53,820 bases of DNA, from assembly GCA_030040425.1 (NCBI GenBank), contig JASHTS010000228.1, positions 1-53,820 of the forward strand, given 5' to 3'. The DNA comes from Acidobacteriaceae bacterium. Lineage in GTDB: Bacteria > Acidobacteriota > Terriglobia > Terriglobales > Acidobacteriaceae. Positions within the stretch are counted from its first letter, which is position 1; every line of letters begins with the position of its first letter. A program made the position numbers and the translations under genes. Positions 1 through 9,317 of this stretch are shown here, piece by piece. The notes below the pieces were generated by a model, which did not search any database, was not told where the DNA came from, and saw nothing but the letters and a program-made list of their open reading frames with translations.

Positions 1-1709
1 AGATACTCGAGCGTCGTCATGCACGATTCGCCCTTCGCATCGTACGTGGGAATCTCCCCCGTTGGCACCCAGTCAATGAAGCTCCACCAGGGCAGTTGCC
101 GCAGCAGGCCGTCGGGCTGTTCGTAGCCCGCGAACCAATCGAGCACGCTGCGCACGCCTTCGAGGGAGGCGCGCACCGGCTCGGGATCGGGCCGGTACAT
201 CCACCAGTCGTGGAGCATGCCGATCCAGAGCAGCGAGAAAGTGGGAATGTTCTGCGCCAGCGAGCTGGGGTAACGGCTGCGCGTGATGCCCTCGGGAATG
301 CGCGACTCGTCGAAGGCGGCGAGCGCCTGCCGCGCGAGCCGGTCGTCGCCGGTCACGGCGTAGGAAATCAGCGCCTGGATGCGCGTATCGCCGATGTACT
401 GGAGTTGCTCGTAATACGGCGTGTCCATGTAGGTCTCGTGGGCGTCAAGCCGCGCCGTGCGCCAGCTGATCTCCCAGATCTTTTTCAGGTCTTCGTCGTC
501 TGCGTCGAAAGTTGCCCGCGCGGTGAATGGATAGGCCGTGAATGCTGCGCTGAGCGACTCGAGCGTGAGCGGCTCGCTGCCGGTGGTAATGTCCAGATCG
601 AGATAGCGCCAGGTGCGCCACCAGAGCGGCTCAAAGACGCGGTGCTCGCCGCCGCCGGGCAGAAATTCGTCTTTGAGGCCGTGCGCCTCGCGGCCGTCGA
701 CCTCGTCGCGATCGCCCTTATGCATCTCTTTGTCGTAAAGAGCTTCCGAGTACGTAACCCAGATCTTCGCGCCCTTGCCGCCGCTGACGGTGAGAATGGG
801 ATAGGCCGTCGTCAGGGTCTTGCGGTCCAGCAGCAGGTGGATGTGAATGCCGGGTGGCAACGTAACCGCCGTGGAGGGGAATTGTGCCAGGCCAGGCTGC
901 TCTGCGCCGATCGAGTCAACGCGGACCACTTCGCCTGCGCTCTCCGGTGTGTCTTCCATCGGCGGCAGCGTGTCGGGGACGAGTCCCCAGCTGTTATCGC
1001 CGGTCGCGTCCGCGGAGTGGGCCAGGCTCGCGCCGGCAAAGATGCTGTCGCGCATGGGCGAGGCCACGGCAATCCATTTGCCGCCCGGATCCTCAGGCGC
1101 GTTCCAGTCCCAGTCGGTGTGCGCGCCATCGATGAGCTCGCCGGGGCCGGCCGCCATGTATTGCTTCAGGTCCACGGTGCTGCGGTCCAGCGCCCCATGG
1201 CCCTCGTCGAGCTCCACCTGCCAGCCGGTAGGCGTGCTGATCGAGCTTGCGCCCGTGGCTTCGCTTTCGAGAAGAAACGCGGTGCGATCGCTGATTTGCG
1301 CCAGGGGCGCGAAGATGCCCCAGTTCCACACCGTGGCCGTGATGAGGTTCTCGCCCGGGTGCAGATACGGCGCGAGATCGAAGCGCTCATAGCGCCAGTG
1401 GCCGAGGTCGCCGCGAGCCGGCCCCTCACCCGCGCGCCGGCCATTCACGAAAAGGATGAAGCGATTGTCGGCGCTGACGCGGACAATGTAGCTTGGGGGC
1501 GCGGCGCCGAGCGCGAGGGTGCGCCGGAAGTGGAGCACCGCCGGCTCCCGCAGCGGGACTTCGGGATCGGTGACCCAGAAGGCATGCCACGCGCGGTGCG
1601 GCGGATCGGGAGGGACCTGGGCCTGCGCCGCCGCAACGGGAGCAAAAGCGGCGAGCGGAAGAAGCGCAAAGAGGATGGGCGCACGCTGTGCGCAGAAAAA
1701 TGTCGGCAT
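1..1709 (-). CDS. Secreted alpha-L-rhamnosidase-like glycoside hydrolase (GH78 type), cut by the left window edge
   Basis: The reading frame starts at an ATG at 1709-1707 and is still open at base 1, so at least 569 residues are present and the C-terminus is missing. Residues 1-31 form a signal peptide ending in an AxA-type site (VAAAQA). A beta-sandwich-like N-terminal half contains FVNGRRAGEGPARGD, typical of the accessory carbohydrate-binding domain of GH78 enzymes. At about residues 427-446 the motif MDTPYYEQLQYIGDTRIQAL begins the (alpha/alpha)6 catalytic domain; the acidic residues in this block belong to the GH78 active site. Known members release terminal L-rhamnose from plant and microbial polysaccharides. 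An exported, periplasmic or extracellular location is inferred. It is divergent from the pst operon. The long open frames on the opposite strand here are antisense shadows. The family is fairly sure; the exact substrate is not. Confidence 0.82.
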   Translation of the reverse strand, partial: MPTFFCAQRAPILFALLPLAAFAPVAAAQAQVPPDPPHRAWHAFWVTDPEVPLREPAVLHFRRTLALGAAPPSYIVRVSADNRFILFVNGRRAGEGPARGDLGHWRYERFDLAPYLHPGENLITATVWNWGIFAPLAQISDRTAFLLESEATGASSISTPTGWQVELDEGHGALDRSTVDLKQYMAAGPGELIDGAHTDWDWNAPEDPGGKWIAVASPMRDSIFAGASLAHSADATGDNSWGLVPDTLPPMEDTPESAGEVVRVDSIGAEQPGLAQFPSTAVTLPPGIHIHLLLDRKTLTTAYPILTVSGGKGAKIWVTYSEALYDKEMHKGDRDEVDGREAHGLKDEFLPGGGEHRVFEPLWWRTWRYLDLDITTGSEPLTLESLSAAFTAYPFTARATFDADDEDLKKIWEISWRTARLDAHETYMDTPYYEQLQYIGDTRIQALISYAVTGDDRLARQALAAFDESRIPEGITRSRYPSSLAQNIPTFSLLWIGMLHDWWMYRPDPEPVRASLEGVRSVLDWFAGYEQPDGLLRQLPWWSFIDWVPTGEIPTYDAKGESCMTTLEY

Positions 1710-1869
1710 GGGTCTCTTTCCCGTTCCGTTGTTCAGCTTAACGGGTGTGCGCCGGAAATGGCGCTTTCGCCTTCTCTGCTCCTGCTCACGCAAGGTCGCG
1801 GCCGGCCTGAGGCCAGCGCGCACCCTCAAAGACCGGCTGCCCCCTGATCTGTTTTCCGCCTGTATGCGC

Positions 1870-1898
1870 TTGATTTCGCGCACTTGTAACCTGATATT
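1870..1898 (+). promoter_or_regulatory. Putative sigma70-type promoter for the pst operon
   Basis: TTGATT at 1870-1875 and GATATT at 1893-1898 are separated by 17 bp and match the -35 and -10 consensus at 4 of 6 bases each. The predicted start of transcription lies only about 14 nt before the pstC ATG at 1919, giving a very short leader without a clear Shine-Dalgarno sequence. This is a weak, by-eye assignment. Confidence 0.25.
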
Positions 1899-1918
1899 CA
1901 TATTCGCCCGGTAGCCTC

Positions 1919-3016
1919 ATGCATGTGGAAGTCAAAGTGCCCGAAATTCGCCTCCGCCAGGCTCAAACCCAACCGGAAGGGAGAAGCGGGAGCGAGAAGA
2001 ACCCGGCCCAGGCGCCCAGGGACGGACACTCGCCGGTGCGGCGCTTCCTTCTCTCCCGCGGCAACTCGGCAGTTGCCGATAGGGGCTTCCATTGGCTTAT
2101 GGTGCTCTGTGCTTTGAGCATCTTCGGCATTGTGGCGCTCATCGTCTGGGAGCTTCTGAAGGGCTCGCACCTGGCCTGGACCAGCTTCCATTTTGAGTTT
2201 TTCTACAAGTCCTACACCAATACTTTTGACGGCCAGACCTCGTACTGGGATCCGGTGAACGGCCAGTTCAGCGCGGTGCCGTTTATCTACGGCACGCTGG
2301 TCTCTTCGTTTCTGGCGCTGATGATTGCGGTGCCGCTGGCCGTCGGCGTGGCCATTTTTCTTACCGAGATGTGCCCGCGGATGCTGCGCGGACCGCTGGC
2401 GTTTCTCACCGAGTTGCTGGCGGCGATTCCCAGCATCGTGTACGGGCTGTGGGCGGTCTTCGAACTGGTGCCGCTCTTGCGCGTGCACGTGAACCCGCTG
2501 CTGACGCAGTACCTGGGCTGGACCGGTCTCTTCAAAGACGACAATCCCACCGGGCTGGGCTTTGTGGCCGCCGCGGTGATTCTGGCCATCATGATTCTGC
2601 CCATCATCTCCTCGCTCACGCGCGAGGTGATGACGGCGGTGCCGCACTCGCAGCGCGAAGCCGTGCTGGCCCTGGGCGCCACGCGCTGGGAGATGATCCG
2701 CATGGGCGTGCTGCGCAATGCGCGCATCGGCATTGTGGGCGGCATCATCCTGGGCCTGGGGCGCGCGCTGGGCGAGACCATGGCCGTGACCATGGTCATC
2801 GGCAACACGCCGGAGATTCACAAGTCGCTGCTTTCGAACGGCACTTCGATGGCCTCGGTGCTGGCCAACGAGTTTGCCGAGGCAGTGAGCGATCTGCACC
2901 GCAGCGCGCTCATTGAGATCGGGCTGGCGCTGTTCATCGTCACCATCATCGTGAACGCGCTGGCGCAGTTGCTGGTGTGGGCGGTAACGCGCGGGGCGCC
3001 GGCGGAGGCGCACTGA
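1919..3016 (+). CDS. pstC: Phosphate ABC transporter permease PstC
   Basis: A 365-residue inner-membrane permease of the high-affinity phosphate importer. A cytoplasmic N-terminal tail of about 55 residues precedes six hydrophobic segments, the first near residues 59-82. The binding-protein-dependent transport (EAA) loop is visible as REAVLALGATRWEMIRMGVL, followed by GGIILGLGRALGETMAVTM, which is highly typical of PstC. PstC pairs with PstA to form the channel and docks on PstB. The ATG at 1919 is used; the Shine-Dalgarno signal is weak. The stop is followed 33 nt later by the likely pstA start, so the genes are co-transcribed. No phosphate-binding protein gene (pstS) precedes it, which is the usual order in many bacteria. 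Confidence 0.95.
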   Translation: MHVEVKVPEIRLRQAQTQPEGRSGSEKNPAQAPRDGHSPVRRFLLSRGNSAVADRGFHWLMVLCALSIFGIVALIVWELLKGSHLAWTSFHFEFFYKSYTNTFDGQTSYWDPVNGQFSAVPFIYGTLVSSFLALMIAVPLAVGVAIFLTEMCPRMLRGPLAFLTELLAAIPSIVYGLWAVFELVPLLRVHVNPLLTQYLGWTGLFKDDNPTGLGFVAAAVILAIMILPIISSLTREVMTAVPHSQREAVLALGATRWEMIRMGVLRNARIGIVGGIILGLGRALGETMAVTMVIGNTPEIHKSLLSNGTSMASVLANEFAEAVSDLHRSALIEIGLALFIVTIIVNALAQLLVWAVTRGAPAEAH

Positions 3017-3048
3017 GGCGGCCGCAGGCGGATTTGAGGGAGGGTCGG

Positions 3049-3939
3049 TTGAGCACGGGCCAATTCCAGTTGCGGTCGCGCCTGCGCGGAGCGACCGACG
3101 TGGCCGTGACCACGCTGGCCATTCTGGCCACGGTGGTCGTGGTTACCCCGCTTGTGGCCATCTTCGCCTATCTCCTGGTGAAGGGTGCCGCGTCTTTGAA
3201 CGTGGACTTCTTCACCCATGTGCCCAAGCCGCCGGGCGAGCTGGGCGGCGGCATGGCCAACGCCATTCTGGGCTCGGGCATCCTGCTGGTGCTGGCCAGC
3301 GCCATCGGCATCCCCATCGGCATCGGCGGCGGCATCTTTTTGGCCGAGTTCGGGCGCGGCAGCAAGCTGGCCAATGCCGTGCGCTTTACCGCCGACGTGC
3401 TCAACGGCGTGCCCTCCATCGTTATGGGCGTGGCCGTTTACGGGCTGGTGGTCAGCCAGCAGCACAGTTTCATTCCCTTCTCCGGGCACTTTTCGGCATT
3501 CTCGGGTGGCGTGGCCCTGGGCATCATGATGATTCCCACCGTCTGCCGCACCACGGAGGAGATGCTGCTGATGGTGCCGCACGCGGTGCGCGAAGCGGCC
3601 CTGGGACTGGGCGTGCCTAACTGGCGCTCCGTGCTTTCCATCACCGTGCGCACCGCCTCCCCCGGCATCATCACCGGCTGCATGCTGGCCTTTGCGCGCG
3701 TGGCCGGAGAAACCGCGCCCCTGATCTTCACCGCCCTCGGCAACCAGTTCTGGTCGACCAGTCTGAACGAGCCCATCGCCGCGCTGCCGCTGCAGATCTG
3801 GGTTTACGCGCTGTCGCCTTACGACGACTGGCATCGCCTCGCATGGGCCGGCGCGCTGGTGCTCATTGTCCTCATTGTGCTGGCGGTTTCGCTGGTGCGC
3901 TTCGTTACCAGCCGCGGGGTTTTGAAAGGAACGAGCTGA
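3049..3939 (+). CDS. pstA: Phosphate ABC transporter permease PstA (TTG start)
   Basis: The second permease of the phosphate importer. It has six membrane segments and the PstA hallmarks LNGVPSIVMGVAVYGLVV and VREAALGLGVPNWRSVLSIT (the EAA loop), then ARVAGETAPLIFTALGNQFW near the C-terminus. I chose the TTG at 3049, which has a good Shine-Dalgarno run (GAGGGAGGG) 4 nt upstream and gives 296 residues, normal for PstA. The same frame is open back to an ATG at 2977, but that start would overlap pstC by 40 nt and add residues unlike the family. It is co-transcribed with pstC and pstB. Confidence 0.93.
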   Translation: MSTGQFQLRSRLRGATDVAVTTLAILATVVVVTPLVAIFAYLLVKGAASLNVDFFTHVPKPPGELGGGMANAILGSGILLVLASAIGIPIGIGGGIFLAEFGRGSKLANAVRFTADVLNGVPSIVMGVAVYGLVVSQQHSFIPFSGHFSAFSGGVALGIMMIPTVCRTTEEMLLMVPHAVREAALGLGVPNWRSVLSITVRTASPGIITGCMLAFARVAGETAPLIFTALGNQFWSTSLNEPIAALPLQIWVYALSPYDDWHRLAWAGALVLIVLIVLAVSLVRFVTSRGVLKGTS

Positions 3940-4054
3940 ACGGCGTTGGACGCTGGCGAATTGCGCGTTCATTTAATCTTGAGACGGCAATTTTCCTGAG
4001 AGAATTGCCGGGAAGCGCGGCGGCGAAAAATAGAAACGAAAGGGAAGTGCGCAC

Positions 4055-4813
4055 GTGGGCGTCGGCATCGAGGTACAAAACCTGAATGCGTGGTACGGCA
4101 ACAACCACACGTTGCAGGACATCAACCTGAATATTCCCGCCAACCACGCCACCGCGCTGATCGGGCCCTCCGGCTGCGGCAAGAGCACCTTTGTGCGCTG
4201 CCTGAACCGCATGCATGAGACCAATCCCATCGCCCGCGTCACCGGCGTGGTGCGCATCGGCGAGCTGGACATTTATTCGGACGCCAAGCCGGTGGAGATT
4301 CGGCGCCGCGTGGGCATGGTCTTCCAGCGCCCCAATCCCTTTCCCACCATGTCCATCTACGACAACGTGGCCGCGGGGCTCAAGCTGAACGGCTACGCGA
4401 ACAAGCGCTCGCTCGACGAGATTGTCGAGCGGTCGCTCAAGAACTCGGCCTTGTGGGAAGAGGTGAAGGACGACCTCAAGAAAAAATCGGGCGCCAGCCT
4501 CTCCGGCGGCCAGCAGCAGCGGCTGTGCATCGCGCGCGCGCTGGCGGTCGATCCCGAGGTGTTGCTGATGGACGAGCCCGCCTCGGCGCTCGATCCGGTC
4601 TCCACTTCCAAGATCGAAGACCTGATTTTCCAGCTCAAATCGCAGTACACTATCGTCATCGTCACCCACAACATGCAGCAGGCGGCGCGCGTGGCAGAGA
4701 AAACCGGGTTCTTTCTGAACGGCCGCATGGTGGAGTTCGAGTCCACGCACAAGATTTTCACCAACCCCTCCGACAAACGCACGGAAGATTACATCACGGG
4801 CAGGTTCGGATGA
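4055..4813 (+). CDS. pstB: Phosphate ABC transporter ATP-binding protein PstB (GTG start)
   Basis: The 252-residue ATPase that powers phosphate import through PstC/PstA. Walker A is GPSGCGKST, the ABC signature is [15 protein letters not shown], Walker B is [13 protein letters not shown], and the switch histidine lies in IVTHNMQQA. The length is standard for PstB. The start is a GTG at 4055 preceded by AAAGGGAAG about 7 nt upstream; translation then runs [21 protein letters not shown] 115-nt gap separates it from pstA, the largest gap in the operon. The stop codon overlaps the phoU start (ATGA), so the two are translationally coupled. Confidence 0.97.
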   Translation: MGVGIEVQNLNAWYGNNHTLQDINLNIPANHATALIGPSGCGKSTFVRCLNRMHETNPIARVTGVVRIGELDIYSDAKPVEIRRRVGMVFQRPNPFPTMSIYDNVAAGLKLNGYANKRSLDEIVERSLKNSALWEEVKDDLKKKSGASLSGGQQQRLCIARALAVDPEVLLMDEPASALDPVSTSKIEDLIFQLKSQYTIVIVTHNMQQAARVAEKTGFFLNGRMVEFESTHKIFTNPSDKRTEDYITGRFG

Positions 4814-5499
4814 CACGCATACGCTTTCAACAGAGTCTCGAAGATCTGAAAGAAAACCTTCTGGTGATGGCCGGCCTGGCTGAGCAGGCCATCCAGCGCG
4901 CCATCGAGGCCTACCGGGTGCGCGATCTTTCCATCTGCGACCTGGTGAACCGCAGCGAGATCGCCATCAATCGCATGGAGCGGGACATCGATCAGGCTGC
5001 GCTCGACCTGCTGGCCATGGAGCAGCCCATGGCTATCGACCTGCGCTTCATTCTCTCGGTGATCAAGATCAACGCCGATCTGGAGCGCGTGGCCGATTCG
5101 GCCAAGAGCATCAGCGACCGCGTGCGGCACATGGAGCAGATGGCGGTTGTCGACCTGCCCGTGGACATTCCGCGCATGGCCGCGCTCGCCGCGGACATGG
5201 TGCGCAAGAGCCTGCAGTCGTTCATCGAGGCCGACGCGGAGCTGGCGCGCGGCGTGCTCACCATGGACGATGCCGTGGACTCGATGAACCGCGCTGCCTA
5301 CAAGGCGCTGACCAAGGTGATGGAAGAGCAGAGCCATCTTGCCCCGCAGGCGCTGAACGCGCTGATGATCTGCCGCAGCCTGGAGCGCGTGGCCGACCAC
5401 GCCACCAACATCGCCGAAGACGTGATCTTCTGGGTGCAGGGCGCGGACGTGCGCCATCACAAGAGCATGGCCAAGGCCGAAGCGCGGCAGGTGCAGTAG
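4810..5499 (+). CDS. phoU: Phosphate signalling and transport regulator PhoU
   Basis: A 229-residue all-helical protein made of two related three-helix halves. Each half carries the acidic metal-binding motif: [20 protein letters not shown] in the first and [20 protein letters not shown] in the second. PhoU binds the Pst complex and the PhoR kinase and shuts down the Pho response when phosphate is plentiful; it acts at the cytoplasmic face of the membrane. The ATG at 4810 overlaps the pstB stop by 4 nt. The gene ends the operon, and convergent transcription of cpoB begins beyond a hairpin repeat at 5594-5626. Confidence 0.95.
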   Translation: MTRIRFQQSLEDLKENLLVMAGLAEQAIQRAIEAYRVRDLSICDLVNRSEIAINRMERDIDQAALDLLAMEQPMAIDLRFILSVIKINADLERVADSAKSISDRVRHMEQMAVVDLPVDIPRMAALAADMVRKSLQSFIEADAELARGVLTMDDAVDSMNRAAYKALTKVMEEQSHLAPQALNALMICRSLERVADHATNIAEDVIFWVQGADVRHHKSMAKAEARQVQ

Positions 5500-5593
5500 C
5501 GTCCGGCACGCGCGGTTGTGGGCTGTGCCCTCCCACCCTTGCGACAAGAACGGCGACGTCGCACGGATGGGACGCCGATTTTCGGGCCTAGGC

Positions 5594-5626
5594 CTGTCAT
5601 CCTGAGGCGCAGCCGAAGGATGACAG
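5594..5626. repeat. Hairpin repeat with TGTCATCCTGAG core, between convergent phoU and cpoB
   Basis: Perfect 10-bp inverted arms, CTGTCATCCT (5594-5603) and AGGATGACAG (5617-5626), flank a 13-nt loop. There is no T tract, so if it stops transcription it does so without the classical U-run. The 12-mer TGTCATCCTGAG also occurs at 31493-31504 and, inverted, at 45032-45043; a 10-bp core lies at 27942-27951. This marks it as a dispersed repeat rather than a one-off terminator. Confidence 0.7.
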
Positions 5627-5653
5627 CGAACCGGCGAACTTCCGGCTGCGTAG

Positions 5654-6619
5654 TCAGTGCTGCTCGTTGGGGTTGATGCGCACGCCCATGCCGTTCAGCT
5701 TGCTCCGCGCCACGCGCGCCTCCGGCGTCTGCGGATGGCGCCCGATGAGCTCGCGCAGCTCGCGGATGCCCTGGTCGCGCTTGTTTTCAGCCAGCAGCGC
5801 CAGGCCCTTGTGCAGTTGCGCCGCCGGCGCCTTGGCATTGCCCGCGAAGCCCTCGAGCACGGCATTGTAGGCGTTGATGGCCTTGGCGTAGTCCTGCTGC
5901 TGGTAGGCGATCTCGCCCAGGTAGAACTGCGACGTGCCGGCCAGGTCGTCGAGCGGATAGTAATGCACGATGTCGCCGAACTCCTGCGCGGCTAGCGGGT
6001 AGCGCGCGGCGTTGTAATCGCGCACCGCGGCCTCGAAGGTCTCCTGCAGCGGCGGAGCCTGGGGCGCGGCCGAGGCAGGCGCAGCGGACATGGGCCCCGC
6101 AGCAGGCATGGCGCCCGGCTGCTGCCCCGATGCCGGTTGCATGGCGTCGCCTCCGGGCGTGCCCGGCGTTGCGCCCTCGGCGGGAGCCGAGCCCGGCGGC
6201 GGCTGCTGCATGTTCTGGAGCTGCGTCTGCAGGTTCGCGACTGCCTGATCGAGCTTGGCGATGCGCGACTTGAGCTCGTCGACCGAATCGTTGAGCGACT
6301 GCACCTGGCCCGAGGCCGTGTCCAGCTTGCCGTTCAGATTGTCGTTCGCGGCGTTGAGTTTCTGCTCCAGGTCGTTCATGGCCGCGGTGGTTTTGCCGGC
6401 CGCGTCGGCGGTCTGCTGCGCCAGGTTCTGGATGGCCGTGAAGCGCTGGTCGAGCGTGGACTGCAGCCGCTGCACCATGTCGAGCAACTGCTGAACCTGG
6501 GTCTGGAGCTCGATCATCTCTTTCGAGACCGCGTGCGCGGGCACGCCCGCGGAAGCGAAGAGAAACAGCATGGCCGCGAAGCCAAGAAGACGATTGCGAA
6601 TTGTGCCTGGTGTTTGCAT
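5654..6619 (-). CDS. cpoB: Tol-Pal system protein CpoB/YbgF (coiled coil plus TPR)
   Basis: A 321-residue periplasmic protein. A signal peptide covers about residues 1-30 (ends AHA). Residues 35-130 are a long heptad-rich coiled coil (for example LQTQVQQLLDMVQRLQSTLD), the trimerisation part of CpoB. A Pro/Ala/Gly-rich linker covers about 135-185. Three TPR-like repeats follow (FYLGEIAYQQQDYAKAINAY and neighbours). In Escherichia coli, CpoB coordinates outer-membrane constriction by Tol-Pal with peptidoglycan synthesis at division. It is the last gene of the minus-strand tol-pal cluster, 133 nt after pal. The ATG at 6619 is followed directly by a clear signal sequence. Confidence 0.9.
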   Translation of the reverse strand: MQTPGTIRNRLLGFAAMLFLFASAGVPAHAVSKEMIELQTQVQQLLDMVQRLQSTLDQRFTAIQNLAQQTADAAGKTTAAMNDLEQKLNAANDNLNGKLDTASGQVQSLNDSVDELKSRIAKLDQAVANLQTQLQNMQQPPPGSAPAEGATPGTPGGDAMQPASGQQPGAMPAAGPMSAAPASAAPQAPPLQETFEAAVRDYNAARYPLAAQEFGDIVHYYPLDDLAGTSQFYLGEIAYQQQDYAKAINAYNAVLEGFAGNAKAPAAQLHKGLALLAENKRDQGIRELRELIGRHPQTPEARVARSKLNGMGVRINPNEQH

Positions 6620-6752
6620 GCATCACCTCAAAGAGCAGCGGCGCGGCAGAAGTGCGAATCCGCCGCGCCCTGCGAGCGGCGCCTCGCCGGGATGGGACGC
6701 GGGCCGCCGCCGATGCGATCGCGCCCCCGCAGCGCGGTACCTGCAGCCGTCA

Positions 6753-7490
6753 CTACTGGTCGATGGAGAAGCCGGCGCGCCGGTTCAACTGCCAGCACTG
6801 CTCGTTGGACTCGGTGCAGAACGGCTTTTCCTTGCCATAGCTGATTACGCGGATGCGATCGGCCGCGATGCCGGCCGTGACCAGCGCGTTCTTGGTCGCG
6901 GTGGCGCGATTCTGGCCCAGCGCCAGATTGTACTCATCCGATCCCCGCTCGTCGCAATAGCCGCCGATGACGATCTTGATGTCGGGGTGCTGGTTCAGCC
7001 AGTTGGCGTCATTCGAGAGCGTGGCCTGCGCGTCGCTGCGCAGATCGTAGGTGTCGTAGTCGAAGAAGATGTCCTGGACATGCGTCTTGAAGTCGGCTGT
7101 CTCGTCCTCCGCGTTCGAGGGCACGCTCACCGCATTCGGCGCGTTCACGGTCACCACGGCGGAAGCGTCGGCGCTGCCCCCGTCGCCGCGGGCCACCAGA
7201 TGATAGGTGGTGGTCTGCGAGGGAGTCACCGTCTTCACTCCCGAGCTGGGCACGTCGCCGATGCCGTCAATGGAGACGGTGTTGGCGTCCGTGGTGTGCC
7301 AGCTCAGCGTCACCTGGTCTCCGGCATTGATGACCGTCGGGTTGGCCGAGAGCTGCGCCGTGGGCGCTGCGGTTGCCGGCGGAGCCGTGGACTCGGAGGT
7401 TGCAGCCGGCTGCTTCTTCTTGCACCCGGAAACCGCAATCAAGGCAAAAAACAGTGCAACAGGAACAAGAGTTCGAGAGCGTAATTTCAA
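6753..7490 (-). CDS. pal: Peptidoglycan-associated lipoprotein Pal with an extra Ig-like domain (TTG start)
   Basis: The start is TTG at 7490-7488, with AAGGAG 8 nt upstream; it yields a short signal sequence ending in the lipobox VSGC, with Cys23 as the lipidated residue. The frame is open further upstream, but that region has no lipoprotein-like start. Residues of about 50-120 look like a PKD/Ig-like domain (AGDQVTLSWHTTDANTVSID). Residues 138-245 are the OmpA-type peptidoglycan-binding domain: IFFDYDTYDLRSDAQATL, then GYCDERGSDEYNLALGQNRA and the final Arg-containing helix. Pal anchors the outer membrane to peptidoglycan and is the target of TolB. The Ig-like insert is not part of proteobacterial Pal. 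The mature protein is predicted in the outer membrane, facing the periplasm. Confidence 0.93.
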   Translation of the reverse strand: MKLRSRTLVPVALFFALIAVSGCKKKQPAATSESTAPPATAAPTAQLSANPTVINAGDQVTLSWHTTDANTVSIDGIGDVPSSGVKTVTPSQTTTYHLVARGDGGSADASAVVTVNAPNAVSVPSNAEDETADFKTHVQDIFFDYDTYDLRSDAQATLSNDANWLNQHPDIKIVIGGYCDERGSDEYNLALGQNRATATKNALVTAGIAADRIRVISYGKEKPFCTESNEQCWQLNRRAGFSIDQ

Positions 7491-7820
7491 GGGATTACTC
7501 CTTCCGCAATGGGGATGGATCCGCATGGGAGGCAGCGCACGATGGCCGCTCTGCTCTGCCGCCGCTCTCGTTTCGATCGAGAGTCTTCCGGCGGCGAAAG
7601 AGAACGGAACTGGAGCCGGTGCTCGCTCGCCCATGAGGAGATTGAGGTTGAAGTCCGGCTGGCGCAAGCAAGCTTGAAGCCATGCGGCCGGAGCACCGAT
7701 CTGAAAGTGCCGGGGAAGCAAAACCGGCGTCCGCTTGAGGCAACACGAAAATGATAGAACACCCTGCCCGATTGCCGGCAGCGCCCCGCCGGCGGGGAAT
7801 CTCAATGGGAAATGCGTCCG
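7491..7820. other. 330-bp gap between tolB and pal
   Basis: No convincing gene is seen on either strand. It contains the pal Shine-Dalgarno sequence just upstream of 7490 and, near the tolB end, a GC-rich element with two GCCGGC hexamers about 8 nt apart that could pair. A separate pal promoter may lie here, but no clear -35/-10 pair could be picked out. Confidence 0.5.
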
Positions 7821-9167
7821 TCACTTCCAGCTCCAGTTGGGCATGGAGTTGTTTCCCGAGTGCGTGAGCTGGCGCTGCTGGGTTCCATCGGCCAGCATCG
7901 ACCATATTTGCGTGTGCCCGCCCACCTGCCGCTGGAAGACGATGTGACGACCGTCGGGCGACCAGCAAGGATAATCGTTGTTGCCCGACTCGTGCGTCAC
8001 CTGCAGCCAGTTCTTGCTGGCGATGTCCATCACGTAAATGTCCTGGCCACCTGGATCGCCGGGCCCGTACTTGCGGTTCCAGGCGAAGGTGAGCAGGCTG
8101 CCGTTGGGCGACCACGAGGGCGAAACCGCGTAACCGCTGTCAGTCATGCGCTGGATGTTGGAGCCGTCCTGGTCCATGATGTAAATCTGCGGCTCGCCGG
8201 TGCGCCCGCCGGTAAACGCGATCTGCCCATTGGTCTTGGGATTCCACGCGGGAGAAACATCGGGGCCTTTGAGCGAAGTGATGCGGCGCGCGTCGGCGCC
8301 GTTCTGGTTGGCGACCCAGATCTCGGAGTCGCCGGAGCGCGAGGAAGAGAACGCCACCCTGCCGCCGTCGGAAGACCAGGCCGGCGTTATGTTGCTGCCC
8401 CCGGCTATGCCGGCGCCGAAGCTCACGTTGCGGTTGAGATCGAACGAATACATGCGCACGTCCCAGCCCTGGCGGCCCAGCGATGAATAGGCGAGCAGGG
8501 AATTGTCCGGCGAGATGCGCGGCGAGAGCGAGATGGTGCCCAGATGTGTGACCGGGTGCTGGTTTTCGCCGTCGTAATCCATCACCCAGATCTCCTTGTT
8601 GCCGGTGCGCGTGCTCACGAAGTAGATCTTGGTCTCGCAGATGCCGTTGATGCCGCCGCCAAGGCGATCGATGATGTCGTCGGCAAAGCGGTGCGCGATG
8701 GTGCGCGCCATGTCCTCATTGGCCACTTCGTTGTACTGGCGCGCCAGCACCTGCGGGCTGGTGGAGTTCGAGGTGTCGTAGAGCCAGCCGTAGACCACCA
8801 GGCGCCCGGAGTTCACCGCGAGCGCTCCGAAGGCCACCATGGCCGCGCTGGCCGGCGCGGCCGACCACTGCGGCAGCACGATCTCCTGGGGCGAGCCGGG
8901 CATGGCCTGCGGCGCCAGGCTCTTCGAGACCATCTGGAAGATGCCGGCGTTATCGAGATCGTTGAAAAGGGTGGTGTCGAAGATGGACTTGAGAGGGATG
9001 GTCTGGGGATCGTTGCCCACCGGCTTGAAATCGGCTGCCGCCAGGCGGATGGCGCTGTTACCGGTATTGGTTTCGATGTGGACCCAGTCCTGAGCCCCCA
9101 GAGGGGGCGCGAAGCTGAACGCCAAGGGAAACAACACTGCAGGCAAGAACCGAAATACTGCCTTCAT
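7821..9167 (-). CDS. tolB: Tol-Pal translocation protein TolB
   Basis: A 448-residue periplasmic protein. A signal peptide (MKAVFRFLPAVLFPLAFSFA, cleaved near GAQ) is followed by the TolB N-terminal domain (to about residue 170) and a six-bladed beta-propeller with WD40-like repeats: ITPAWSSDGGRVAFSSSRSG, VSPAWNPKTNGQIAFTGG, VSPSWSPNGSLLTFAWN and YPCWSPDGRHIVFQRQ. TolB binds Pal and is released by TolA. I place the start at ATG 9167, where the signal sequence begins; the frame is open upstream, but that part does not resemble TolB. It lies between the tolA-like gene (150-nt gap) and pal. Confidence 0.94.
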   Translation of the reverse strand: MKAVFRFLPAVLFPLAFSFAPPLGAQDWVHIETNTGNSAIRLAAADFKPVGNDPQTIPLKSIFDTTLFNDLDNAGIFQMVSKSLAPQAMPGSPQEIVLPQWSAAPASAAMVAFGALAVNSGRLVVYGWLYDTSNSTSPQVLARQYNEVANEDMARTIAHRFADDIIDRLGGGINGICETKIYFVSTRTGNKEIWVMDYDGENQHPVTHLGTISLSPRISPDNSLLAYSSLGRQGWDVRMYSFDLNRNVSFGAGIAGGSNITPAWSSDGGRVAFSSSRSGDSEIWVANQNGADARRITSLKGPDVSPAWNPKTNGQIAFTGGRTGEPQIYIMDQDGSNIQRMTDSGYAVSPSWSPNGSLLTFAWNRKYGPGDPGGQDIYVMDIASKNWLQVTHESGNNDYPCWSPDGRHIVFQRQVGGHTQIWSMLADGTQQRQLTHSGNNSMPNWSWK

Positions 9168-9317
9168 GCGATGAGCAATCCTTCCTGATGGGGGGTTCGG
9201 ACGGTTGTTCGCACGCCCCTCGCGGGGGCTTCGTGATCTGGATGATGCCGTGCGGGCAAAAACTTGCGCCCTGTTCACAATACCCGTACTGCGCGCGTGG
9301 CCCAGGCGCGCCGGACA

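Noticed and set aside
1884..1901. Pho-box-like pair TTGTAAC/TATTCAT before pstC
   Set aside because: Each half matches the CTGTCAT consensus at only 4 of 7 bases and would lie almost on the start codon, where an activator could not sit ahead of the promoter.
7491..7762. Small minus-strand open frame between tolB and pal
   Set aside because: It has no ribosome site, no family resemblance and ends across the pal ribosome-binding site.
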